A program made the translations under genes and the position numbers. Shown in pieces: positions 1 to 5,528 of a stretch of DNA of 5,589 nucleotides. This DNA comes from Alphaproteobacteria bacterium. GTDB lineage: Bacteria; Pseudomonadota; Alphaproteobacteria; Acetobacterales; Acetobacteraceae. Location of the stretch: positions 1 to 5,589 of the forward strand of contig JAMFRY010000177.1 of assembly GCA_026225015.1 (NCBI GenBank). Direction: 5' to 3'. Positions within the stretch are counted from its first letter, which is position 1. Each line of letters begins with the position of its first letter. The notes beneath the pieces are model-generated. The model saw nothing but the letters and a program-made list of their open reading frames with translations. It searched no databases and was not told the DNA's origin.

Positions 1-239
1 ACGCCAAAATGCAGGCGGAACTCGAAGTGACGGACGCCGCATCGGCCGCCGCTGTGAACGCGCAGATGCCGGCCATCATCGACTTGTTCCAGACCTATCT
101 GCGCACCATGCAGCCGGATGACCTGCGCGGCGGGGAAGGCCTGTACCGCCTGCGGGAGGCGCTGCTATCGCGGGCGAATATCGTCGTGGCGCCGGCAGCC
201 GTGCAGAATGTTCTATTTATTGAGATGGTCGTGCAATGA
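1..239 (+). CDS. fliL: FliL, flagellar basal body-associated protein, C-terminal part (5' end outside window)
   Basis: FliL is a single-pass inner-membrane protein whose periplasmic domain surrounds and supports the MotA/MotB stator at the flagellar motor. The window holds only the last 79 or so residues; the reading frame is open from base 3, so the ATG at 9 is internal and not the start. The visible part matches the end of the FliL periplasmic domain: the stretch AELEVTDAASAAAVNAQMP, then PAIIDLFQTYLRTMQPDDLR, then GLYRLREALLSRAN and a terminal VLFIEMVVQ. The pattern 'LYRLREALL...NVLFIEMVVQ' at the C-terminus is typical of alphaproteobacterial FliL. Its TGA stop (237-239) overlaps the fliM start as ATGA, and fliM directly downstream is the usual neighbour. 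The membrane segment and N-terminus are outside the window, so they cannot be checked. Confidence 0.9.
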   Translation, partial: AKMQAELEVTDAASAAAVNAQMPAIIDLFQTYLRTMQPDDLRGGEGLYRLREALLSRANIVVAPAAVQNVLFIEMVVQ

Positions 240-1228
240 GCGAGACCGACACCAGCCCGCTGCCGGATCTCGAATCTGAAGAGAGGGGCATGCTGAATCA
301 GGCGGAAATCGACAGCCTGATGAATTTTGACGAGCCGGTGCGTTCCGGCATGGAGCGGCTGATCCGCTCCGGACTGATTTCCTATGAACGCCTGCCGATG
401 CTGGAGATCATTTTCGACCGGCTGGTTCGGATTCTCTCCACCTCCTTACGCAACTTCACCAGCGATAATGCGGAAGCCACCATCGAATCCATCACTTCCT
501 CCAGGCTTGGCGATTATCTTGCGAACCTGCCGCCGCAAACCATGCTGGCGGTATTTCGCGCCGAGGAATGGGATAATTCCGCGCTGCTCACCCTGGATTC
601 CAGCATGATCTACAACATGATCGACTTGGTGCTGGGCGGCCGGCATGGTCGCGCGCTGGTCCCGCCCGATAGCCGGCCTTATACCCCGATCGAGCGCGGC
701 CTGGTCGAACGTTTGGTGAAGGTTATTCTCGCCGATTTCACCACTAGCTTCACGCCTGTCTCGAAAGTGCGCTTCCGCTTCGACCGGTTGGAGACCAACC
801 CGCGTTTCGCGGTCATTTCACGGGTTTCCAATGCCGCAATTGTGGTGCGGCTGCGCATCGATATGGAGGGGCGCAGCGGGATCATCGAAATTGTGCTGCC
901 CTACGCGACATTGGAGCCGGTTCGCGATCTGCTCCTGCAGAAATTCATGGGCGAGAAATTCGGCCGCGATCATATCTGGGAATCGCATCTTGCTGACGAG
1001 TTGTGGACAACTGATATCGAACTGGATGCATTGTTCGACCAACAGTCTGTCCGGCTCTCCGATATTCTGGAGCTGGAACCCGGCCGGCCTTTGCCGATCA
1101 GCGTGCCCATGGGAGCCGAAGTGCAATTACGTTGCGGCGGCGTTCCGTTATTCAACGCCAGTCTGGGGCACATTAACAACCGGCTCGCCCTTACGATTAC
1201 CGGGCAGGTGACCGGTAACAACAAATGA
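236..1228 (+). CDS. fliM: FliM, flagellar motor switch protein
   Basis: FliM is the cytoplasmic C-ring protein that binds phosphorylated CheY, FliG and FliN and sets rotation direction. The product has 330 residues, close to the 334 of E. coli FliM. Residues 20-29 (LNQAEIDSLM) match the N-terminal CheY-P-binding helix of the family. Residues about 45-250 are the FliM middle domain, with LGGRHGR at 133-139 at the position of the GGxG FliG-contact loop, LETNPRFAVI at 185-194 and LPYATLEPVRDLL at 221-233. Residues about 258-325 form the FliN-like SpoA domain (SVRLSDILELEPGRPLPI). The ATG at 236 overlaps the fliL stop as ATGA and has GAGATGG 7 bases upstream. A second ATG at 290 (M19), behind GAGAGGGG, would start just before the CheY-binding helix and remains possible. 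The stop overlaps the next gene as ATGA. No fliN or fliG is in the window. Confidence 0.97.
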   Translation: MSETDTSPLPDLESEERGMLNQAEIDSLMNFDEPVRSGMERLIRSGLISYERLPMLEIIFDRLVRILSTSLRNFTSDNAEATIESITSSRLGDYLANLPPQTMLAVFRAEEWDNSALLTLDSSMIYNMIDLVLGGRHGRALVPPDSRPYTPIERGLVERLVKVILADFTTSFTPVSKVRFRFDRLETNPRFAVISRVSNAAIVVRLRIDMEGRSGIIEIVLPYATLEPVRDLLLQKFMGEKFGRDHIWESHLADELWTTDIELDALFDQQSVRLSDILELEPGRPLPISVPMGAEVQLRCGGVPLFNASLGHINNRLALTITGQVTGNNK

Positions 1229-1659
1229 GCATCTGGGCCTGGGTGCTCGAACTTGTTCTGGTTGCCATGCTTGCGGCAACCTTGTTCTACGCCATGCGGC
1301 TGGAGCGCAGCATCAGCGTACTCCGCAAGGATCGCGCCGGCCTCACTGATGTATTGTCGACCATCCGCAAGGCGCTGGATGATGCCGATCGCGGGATACA
1401 GTCGCTACAGCACATGGCCGATGTTACCGGGCGGTCGTTGACCGGGCAGATCGGGGTCGCCGCGCAGGCGCAGCAGGATATGCAATATCTGCTGGACCGG
1501 CTGGAGAGCGTTGCCGCGAAAGTGGAGACCGTTATCAAATCAGGGCGGATCGTCGCCGCGGCGGCGGAAGAATCGCCGCAAGGCGCGCCGGCTGCGGCGA
1601 AGCCGGCCTATAGCAAGGCGGAACGTGATCTGCTGAAAGTGCTACGGGTATCGCAATGA
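1225..1659 (+). CDS. DUF6468 family membrane-anchored coiled-coil protein, flagellar-locus associated
   Basis: This is a 144-residue protein of unknown function. I recognise it as the DUF6468 family that sits next to fliM in many Rhodospirillales-type flagellar loci. Residues about 5-23 (WVLELVLVAMLAATLFYAM) are one hydrophobic membrane segment, followed at once by basic residues (RLERS, LRKDR), so the bulk is probably cytoplasmic. Residues about 28-107 are rich in charged and leucine heptad-like positions with no prolines, which fits a long helix or coiled coil. Residues 108-128 are an Ala/Glu/Pro-rich linker. The C-terminal AERDLLKVLR (132-141) looks like the short conserved tail of the family. 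The ATG is within the ATGA shared with fliM, and only a weak AGGTGA lies 13 bases upstream, so coupling to fliM translation is likely. A motor or export accessory role is inferred only from its position between fliM and a MotE-like gene. Confidence 0.85.
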   Translation: MSIWAWVLELVLVAMLAATLFYAMRLERSISVLRKDRAGLTDVLSTIRKALDDADRGIQSLQHMADVTGRSLTGQIGVAAQAQQDMQYLLDRLESVAAKVETVIKSGRIVAAAAEESPQGAPAAAKPAYSKAERDLLKVLRVSQ

Positions 1660-1751
1660 ATAACTCCCCTAAAAGACGATCGGATGAAAAACGATTGGGC
1701 GGCAGTGCTGCGTCTTGCGTGCTGGCGCATAGCTTAGGCGCTTCCGAATGA
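1656..1751 (+). CDS. Possible 31-residue ORF bridging the DUF6468 and MotE-like genes
   Basis: An ATG at 1656-1658 inside the DUF6468 stop (ATGA) opens a 31-codon frame that ends in a TGA at 1749-1751. That TGA overlaps the MotE-like ATG (1748-1750), again as ATGA. The peptide has a basic, polar first half (MNNSPKRRSDEKRLGG) and a small-residue second half with one cysteine (C21) and no clear membrane segment or known motif. I do not recognise a family. The exact 4-base overlap at both ends is the style of every other junction in this operon and is the main support. It may be a real small protein, a ribosome-handover ORF that keeps the MotE-like gene coupled, or a cytoplasmic N-terminal extension of the MotE-like protein split off by a frameshift. 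No convincing ribosome binding site is seen upstream of 1656. Confidence 0.4.
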   Translation: MNNSPKRRSDEKRLGGSAASCVLAHSLGASE

Positions 1752-2386
1752 TACGCCCTAGAATTCTGCCGGTGACCATCATCGCCATGGGGCTGCTGCT
1801 GGGCCAGAAATGCGTGCTGCTGGGCAGCGCCGCATTGACCGGATTTCCATCGGGAGCGGCGGTGGCGGCAACACAACCTTATGCGCCAACTGTCAACTGG
1901 GATTCCACTCAGCCGCCGCCGGCCGTTTGCCCGCCGCTGCAGGCCGGCGTGAATCCCAGCGAGATTGCGCTCCTTTCCGCCTTGCGCCAGCGCGCGGCCG
2001 CGTTGGACGCCAGAGAAGTCGCCCTTAACACCAAGCAGGCGCTGGTGGACGCCTCGGAAAAAAGTCTGACCGCGCAGGTTGCCGGTTTGCAGGCGGTGGA
2101 AGATCGGCTGAACGCCTTTTCGCAGAACCAGAGCGCAGCGGCGGAAGCCCGCTGGCAGGCGCTGGTGGCAACCTATGAGGCGATGGACCCGCAATCGGCG
2201 GCGGGAATATTCGACGGGCTCGAACTTAATGTTCTGCTGCCGGTGCTGACCCGCATGAATAGCCGCAAATCGGCGCTCATCCTGGCGCAGATGTCGCCGG
2301 ATAAGGCCAGGCAGGCGACCGAATTGATGGCCGGTCAAAGTAGCGACGTCACGCTTGGAAACACCGCGCCGGCTCCAGGGCAGTGA
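1748..2386 (+). CDS. MotE-like flagellar protein (MgtE N-domain-like C-terminal half)
   Basis: The 212-residue product resembles the MotE family, known in rhizobia as a periplasmic chaperone for the motility protein MotC. Residues 3-20 (RPRILPVTIIAMGLLLGQ) show the R-[LI]-LP-V-x-I start and single hydrophobic segment common to alphaproteobacterial members. A second hydrophobic, Ala-rich stretch follows to about 41, with AVAA as a possible signal-peptidase site, so it is either anchored or exported. Residues about 71-125 are a proline-free helix or coiled coil (ALRQRAAALDAREVALNTKQ). Residues about 138-195 are the MgtE intracellular-N-like helical domain, with YEAMDPQSAAGIFDGLELNV and LAQMSPDKARQATELM. 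Cysteines are at 22 and 61. The frame is closed upstream by TAG at 1730-1732 and the only start after it is the ATG at 1748, with AGG 9 bases upstream. It overlaps the next gene as GTGA. Family assignment is good; function here is inferred. Confidence 0.8.
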   Translation: MIRPRILPVTIIAMGLLLGQKCVLLGSAALTGFPSGAAVAATQPYAPTVNWDSTQPPPAVCPPLQAGVNPSEIALLSALRQRAAALDAREVALNTKQALVDASEKSLTAQVAGLQAVEDRLNAFSQNQSAAAEARWQALVATYEAMDPQSAAGIFDGLELNVLLPVLTRMNSRKSALILAQMSPDKARQATELMAGQSSDVTLGNTAPAPGQ

Positions 2387-5370
2387 CCATCGCCGCGAAT
2401 CGCATGTTGCGCCATGCCCGGCTTGGCCTTGGGCTTAGCCTGGCGGTTCTTATTGCCGCTCAACCTTTTATAGCCACCGCCGATCCTGCAGTCGGCATCC
2501 GCCAGGGCCGGCATGGCGACATGGGAAGGCTGGTCTTTGAATTTTCGGCCCGTGAAACCTATCAGAGCCATCTGGACGGCGGCACACTGACCATTGAGTT
2601 TACGCCGGCCGAGCCGATCGGATCTGTTACGCCGCACATCCCGGGCGTAGAGGCCATGCAAGGTGGCTCCGGAATCGTCCGGCTGCAGCTTGCGCCCGGC
2701 GCCACGCCCCGCATCTACCAGCTTGGCAATCGCGTGGTGGTGGATACCAGCCTGGGCACGGCCGCAATGCCAGCGGCCAAAGCCCGGCCTGCAGAGTTGC
2801 CGAAGGATGCCGCCAAGCGGGCGGCGCCGATTCCGGCCGTGATCCCCAATGCTGCGGCGTTGCTGCCGGCTGCCGGGCCAAAACCAGCCTTGCAAGCGGT
2901 CAGCCCCGCCGCCCGGATGGCGCCTGCCGCCCAGATCGCGCCAACGCCGCCGGTCACGGCTGCTGCGGCCAACGATATTTCGCCGGTCGTATCCACGCCG
3001 GTCGTATCCACGCCGGTCACCTCCACGCCGGTCACCTCCGGCCCCGAAACCATCGATTTCGCCACCGAGCCAGGCGCCGCCGCATTCCGGCGCGGCGATC
3101 AGGCGATCATCGTCTTCGATACCTCCGAGATTCCCGATCTCACCGCCCTGCAATCATCGCCCCTCTTCGCCGGCGCCACCATGCTTAGCCTGCAGAATGC
3201 GCAGGTGATCAGTTTTGCGCTGCCCGCTGCCGACTCGCTGGCATTGACGCCGGTTTCTAGCGGCTGGCAGGTCGCCGCGGTCGCCGCGGCGGCGCCGGCT
3301 TCGGGGCCACCGCTAACCGCCGCCCCGGCGGTAGAGTTTCCCATGCAGTCGGCCAACCAGTCGATCGTCATTACCGACCCGCTCACCGGCGGCGATCTGC
3401 TGGTTGGCACGGTGATGCAAGCCGGCGATGCGGCAAAGTTCGGGAAATCCGGGCCAGGTTTTGCTGTGCTGCCCGCCTGGCTGGGCGTTGTGGTCGTACC
3501 GCAGGCCGATGATCTTGCGCTCAACGCGTCGCTTAAAGGCTTCGAATTGGTCAGCGACTCACCGGACGGTTTGCCATTGGGAGTGGTGCCGCCGGCGCCG
3601 GTAATTGCCGCCGCTGCGCCGGCCATTTCGGGTCAAATCATCACGCTGCCGCATGGCGGCACCGCCGATCTCTGGAATCGCATGGTTGCGGATCAGCGGG
3701 CTGTCGCCATCCTTCCTCCTCTGGTACGGATCGGCGCCCAGATCACGCTGGCGCAGGACATGCTGGCGCTCGGCATGGGGCCGGAAGCCAATGGCGTGCT
3801 GGATACCGCCGTGCTGGAAAATCCGGCCGCGCAGTACAACACCCAACTCACAAAAATGCGCGCCGTCGCCAATGTGCTGGCGCATCGAAGTCAACCGGGG
3901 GATTTCACCGCTCCTGGTATCGTTCCCGGCACGGAAACTTCCTTCTGGCAATCTCTCGGCGCCGTGGATCAGGGCCATACCGGCGCTGCTGCCATGGCAG
4001 GCTTGGCCGCCGGGCTGGAGCTGTTTGAAACCTATCCGGAAGCATTGCGCGATCGGGTCGCCGCCGAGATCGCCGAAGCCCTGGCCGATAACGGGCAAAT
4101 GCCGGCGGCGAAGCTGCTTGTCGATTCCGATCCCGCCGATCGGGGGCTCGATCTCGCGCGCGCCAAAATACTGGAAGATCAGCGCCAGCCAAAAGCCGCA
4201 CTGGCGGCCTATCAAGCGCTGGCGCTCGGCGAGGATGACCGGGTTGCCGGCATTGCGGAAGACCGCGCGGTTGAGTTGCGGCACGCCGCCGGCCAGTTGA
4301 CAGACGCGAAGGCCGCCGATGCGCTGGATGCGCAACTTTTCGATTGGCGAACGCCGCAGCATGAGCGGCATCTACGCCTGCGAATCGCCGAATTGCGCGC
4401 CGATAGCGGGCAATGGGTGCAGGCCTTCGGCATGTTGCAATCGGCCCACGCGCTTTTCCCTGGCCATCGCGAGGAGATTGATGGCACCCGTGCCGCGATG
4501 TTTCTCAAAATGCTGAAAAGCACCAGTTTCGCCAAGCTATCGCCTTTCGAGGCGGTTGCTGTTCTGCAACAAAATCAGGATTTGATCCCGCTGGGAAATA
4601 CCGAGGTGATCAGCCTGCTGGCGCAGCGGCTGGGTTCGCTGAACCTGCCGGGCACCGCCGCACCGATCCTTAGCCACCTCATTCAATCCGTGCCGCAGGG
4701 GACGGCTCAGGCCAGGCTGGGCGCAACCCTGGCGCAGGTAGATCTGGATGCCGGCAGCCCGGTTGCGGCGCTGGCCGATCTTACGCAAACCCAGGCGGAT
4801 AACCTGCCAGCCGATCTGGCAGAGCAGCGCAGCATGCTTGCAGCCAAGGCGCAGGCGGCGGCTGGGAACGCTATTGCGGCCGTGAACACCTTGGGAGGCA
4901 TCCCTCCAGCCCCGGCCGGGGCGCCGCAACTCGCCACTGCCCCAGGGCTTTCCAATCCAGGGCTTTCCAATCCAGCGCTTGATACCCAGGCGCAGATTGC
5001 CGAGCAATCCGGGCAGTGGCCGCAGGCGGAGCAGGCGCTGAGCGCGCTTGTTAGCCAGTCCGTGCCCGGCTCCGGCCCGATCGACCGCGATCAGGAAAAC
5101 CTGCTGCTTCGCCTGGCGACCGCGGCATCGCATAACAACGATGCAGCCATGCTTGCATCGCTTTCCTCGCAATACGGCTCCCGGGTGAGCGCAGATGCCG
5201 CGGGTCAGGTATTCCAGACGCTCACCACGCCGGCTTTGACCGGCGATCAAGGTCTGACCCAGGCCTTGCATGAAATCGCCACGCTGCAGGCGCTCCCGGC
5301 GATGGTGGACGAGGCTGCCAAAATCCCAACCGGATCAGCCCCCGCCCCCTCGGCTAACACCGTGCATTGA
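2383..5370 (+). CDS. Large exported TPR-like protein with beta-rich N-terminal modules, flagellar-locus associated
   Basis: The 995-residue product is exported: basic RMLRHAR, hydrophobic core 14-26 and an ATA|D site at 31-34. Residues about 35-121 are a beta-rich, AMIN-like module (RLVFEFSARETYQSHLDGG, RIYQLGNRVVVDTS). An Ala/Pro linker (about 122-221) carries a PVVST repeat. Residues about 222-305 (FRRGDQAIIVFDTSEIPDL) and 317-397 (GFAVLPAWLGVVVVPQADDL) look like two more beta modules. From about 429 on it is helical with TPR-like pairs, for example at 589-615 and 664-693 (AELRADSGQWVQAFGMLQSA), and 866-895. I recognise this architecture from uncharacterised TPR proteins of Rhodospirillales flagellar loci. 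No cysteine is present anywhere. The GTG start at 2383 shares GTGA with the MotE-like stop; ATG at 2404 (M8) would also leave an intact signal peptide. Likely periplasmic; a motor or MotE-partner role is inference. Confidence 0.85.
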   Translation: MTIAANRMLRHARLGLGLSLAVLIAAQPFIATADPAVGIRQGRHGDMGRLVFEFSARETYQSHLDGGTLTIEFTPAEPIGSVTPHIPGVEAMQGGSGIVRLQLAPGATPRIYQLGNRVVVDTSLGTAAMPAAKARPAELPKDAAKRAAPIPAVIPNAAALLPAAGPKPALQAVSPAARMAPAAQIAPTPPVTAAAANDISPVVSTPVVSTPVTSTPVTSGPETIDFATEPGAAAFRRGDQAIIVFDTSEIPDLTALQSSPLFAGATMLSLQNAQVISFALPAADSLALTPVSSGWQVAAVAAAAPASGPPLTAAPAVEFPMQSANQSIVITDPLTGGDLLVGTVMQAGDAAKFGKSGPGFAVLPAWLGVVVVPQADDLALNASLKGFELVSDSPDGLPLGVVPPAPVIAAAAPAISGQIITLPHGGTADLWNRMVADQRAVAILPPLVRIGAQITLAQDMLALGMGPEANGVLDTAVLENPAAQYNTQLTKMRAVANVLAHRSQPGDFTAPGIVPGTETSFWQSLGAVDQGHTGAAAMAGLAAGLELFETYPEALRDRVAAEIAEALADNGQMPAAKLLVDSDPADRGLDLARAKILEDQRQPKAALAAYQALALGEDDRVAGIAEDRAVELRHAAGQLTDAKAADALDAQLFDWRTPQHERHLRLRIAELRADSGQWVQAFGMLQSAHALFPGHREEIDGTRAAMFLKMLKSTSFAKLSPFEAVAVLQQNQDLIPLGNTEVISLLAQRLGSLNLPGTAAPILSHLIQSVPQGTAQARLGATLAQVDLDAGSPVAALADLTQTQADNLPADLAEQRSMLAAKAQAAAGNAIAAVNTLGGIPPAPAGAPQLATAPGLSNPGLSNPALDTQAQIAEQSGQWPQAEQALSALVSQSVPGSGPIDRDQENLLLRLATAASHNNDAAMLASLSSQYGSRVSADAAGQVFQTLTTPALTGDQGLTQALHEIATLQALPAMVDEAAKIPTGSAPAPSANTVH
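2982..3041 (+). repeat. Four-unit 15-bp in-frame tandem repeat
   Basis: Four consecutive 15-base units occur at 2982-2996, 2997-3011, 3012-3026 and 3027-3041. Units 1 and 2 are identical (gccggtcgtatccac); units 3 and 4 carry gtcacc in place of gtcgta, and unit 4 ends in gg. Because the unit is five codons, it encodes PVVST, PVVST, PVTST, PVTSG (residues 201-220) in the Pro-rich linker of the exported TPR-like protein without disturbing the frame. It is probably a slippage or unequal-exchange repeat that tunes linker length. Confidence 0.9.
4942..4980 (+). repeat. Short 15-bp direct repeat (2.6 copies) in the TPR-like gene
   Basis: The unit ccagggctttccaat occurs exactly twice, at 4942-4956 and 4957-4971, followed by a partial copy ccagcgctt (4972-4980). 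It encodes PGLSN PGLSN PALD (residues 854-867) in a linker between two helical segments. The copies are identical at DNA level, which suggests a recent duplication. It keeps the frame, like the other repeat in the same gene. Confidence 0.85.
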
Positions 5371-5423
5371 CAGTTCTTGGTGGCGGCGCTTCAAAACTTT
5401 CACAATTTTTTTGAATAAATCTC

Positions 5424-5452
5424 TTGCATCAAAGGGGTGTGTGCCGCATAAG
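5424..5452 (+). promoter_or_regulatory. Possible promoter for the gene starting at 5529
   Basis: The gap after the TPR-like gene has an AT-rich tract (5390-5420, including seven T at 5406-5412) that stands out from the GC-rich surroundings. Just after it, TTGCAT (5424-5429) and CATAAG (5447-5452) are separated by 17 bases, which fits a weak housekeeping sigma-factor promoter with the AT tract as an upstream element. Transcription would start near 5459 and leave a leader of about 70 bases. The -35 match is only three of six and the -10 four of six, so this is tentative. No strong terminator was seen between the operon and this site. Confidence 0.35.
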
Positions 5453-5476
5453 CCGCCGCTCTTAGCCCAAGGGGGT

Positions 5477-5493
5477 CACGGCGCGGTGCCGTG
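5477..5493 (+). promoter_or_regulatory. Perfect inverted repeat in the leader of the downstream gene
   Basis: CACGGC (5477-5482) and GCCGTG (5488-5493) are perfect inverted copies around the 5-base loop GCGGT. In RNA this gives a GC-rich six-pair hairpin 35 bases before the start codon at 5529; in DNA it could be an operator dyad downstream of the possible promoter. There is no T-run after it, so it is not a standard terminator. Confidence 0.4.
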
Positions 5494-5515
5494 TCCTACA
5501 GGCTGTCTACTAGTT

Positions 5516-5522
5516 GAGGGGG
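5516..5522 (+). promoter_or_regulatory. Strong ribosome binding site for the gene at 5529
   Basis: GAGGGGG lies six bases before the ATG at 5529. It is the best Shine-Dalgarno-like sequence of any complete gene start in the window, in contrast to the overlap-coupled genes upstream, and supports 5529 as an independently initiated start. Confidence 0.65.
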
Positions 5523-5528
5523 TTCGCA

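Noticed and set aside
1660..1747. Promoter or riboswitch between the DUF6468 and MotE-like genes
   Set aside because: No convincing -35/-10 pair or extended pairing was seen, and the interval is better explained by the 31-codon bridging ORF.
1535..2338. Long open frame of 267 codons on the minus strand
   Set aside because: It lies antisense to the MotE-like gene. Its Arg/Gly/Gln/His-rich product has no family resemblance and is what high GC third-position bias gives on the opposite strand.
2335..3153. Minus-strand 272-codon frame with Arg/Gly/Asp/Tyr repeats
   Set aside because: The RRGYDRRG-type repeats are the reverse translation of the 15-bp repeat in the sense gene; there is no promoter or ribosome binding context, and the sense frame encodes a clear exported protein.
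3559..4371. Minus-strand 270-codon frame, and others at 4537-5271
   Set aside because: They are shadows of the TPR-like gene in GC-rich sequence, with no recognisable domains.
5390..5415. TTCAAAA/TTTTGAA inverted repeat with a T-run as a terminator for the flagellar operon
   Set aside because: The seven-pair stem is AT-rich with a 12-base loop, and the T-run is part of the stem and loop and not downstream of a GC-rich stem. It is too weak to call a terminator.
5416..5451. Sigma-28-type flagellar promoter (TAAA and GCCGCATAA)
   Set aside because: The -10-like part has an inserted base relative to GCCGATAA and the TAAA is 23 bases away where about 15 is expected.
5371..5528. Sigma-54 (TGG-N-GC) or CtrA (TTAA-N7-TTAAC) sites
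   Set aside because: TGGCGGCGCTTCA lacks the downstream TTGC element at the right spacing, and no TTAA occurs in the gap.
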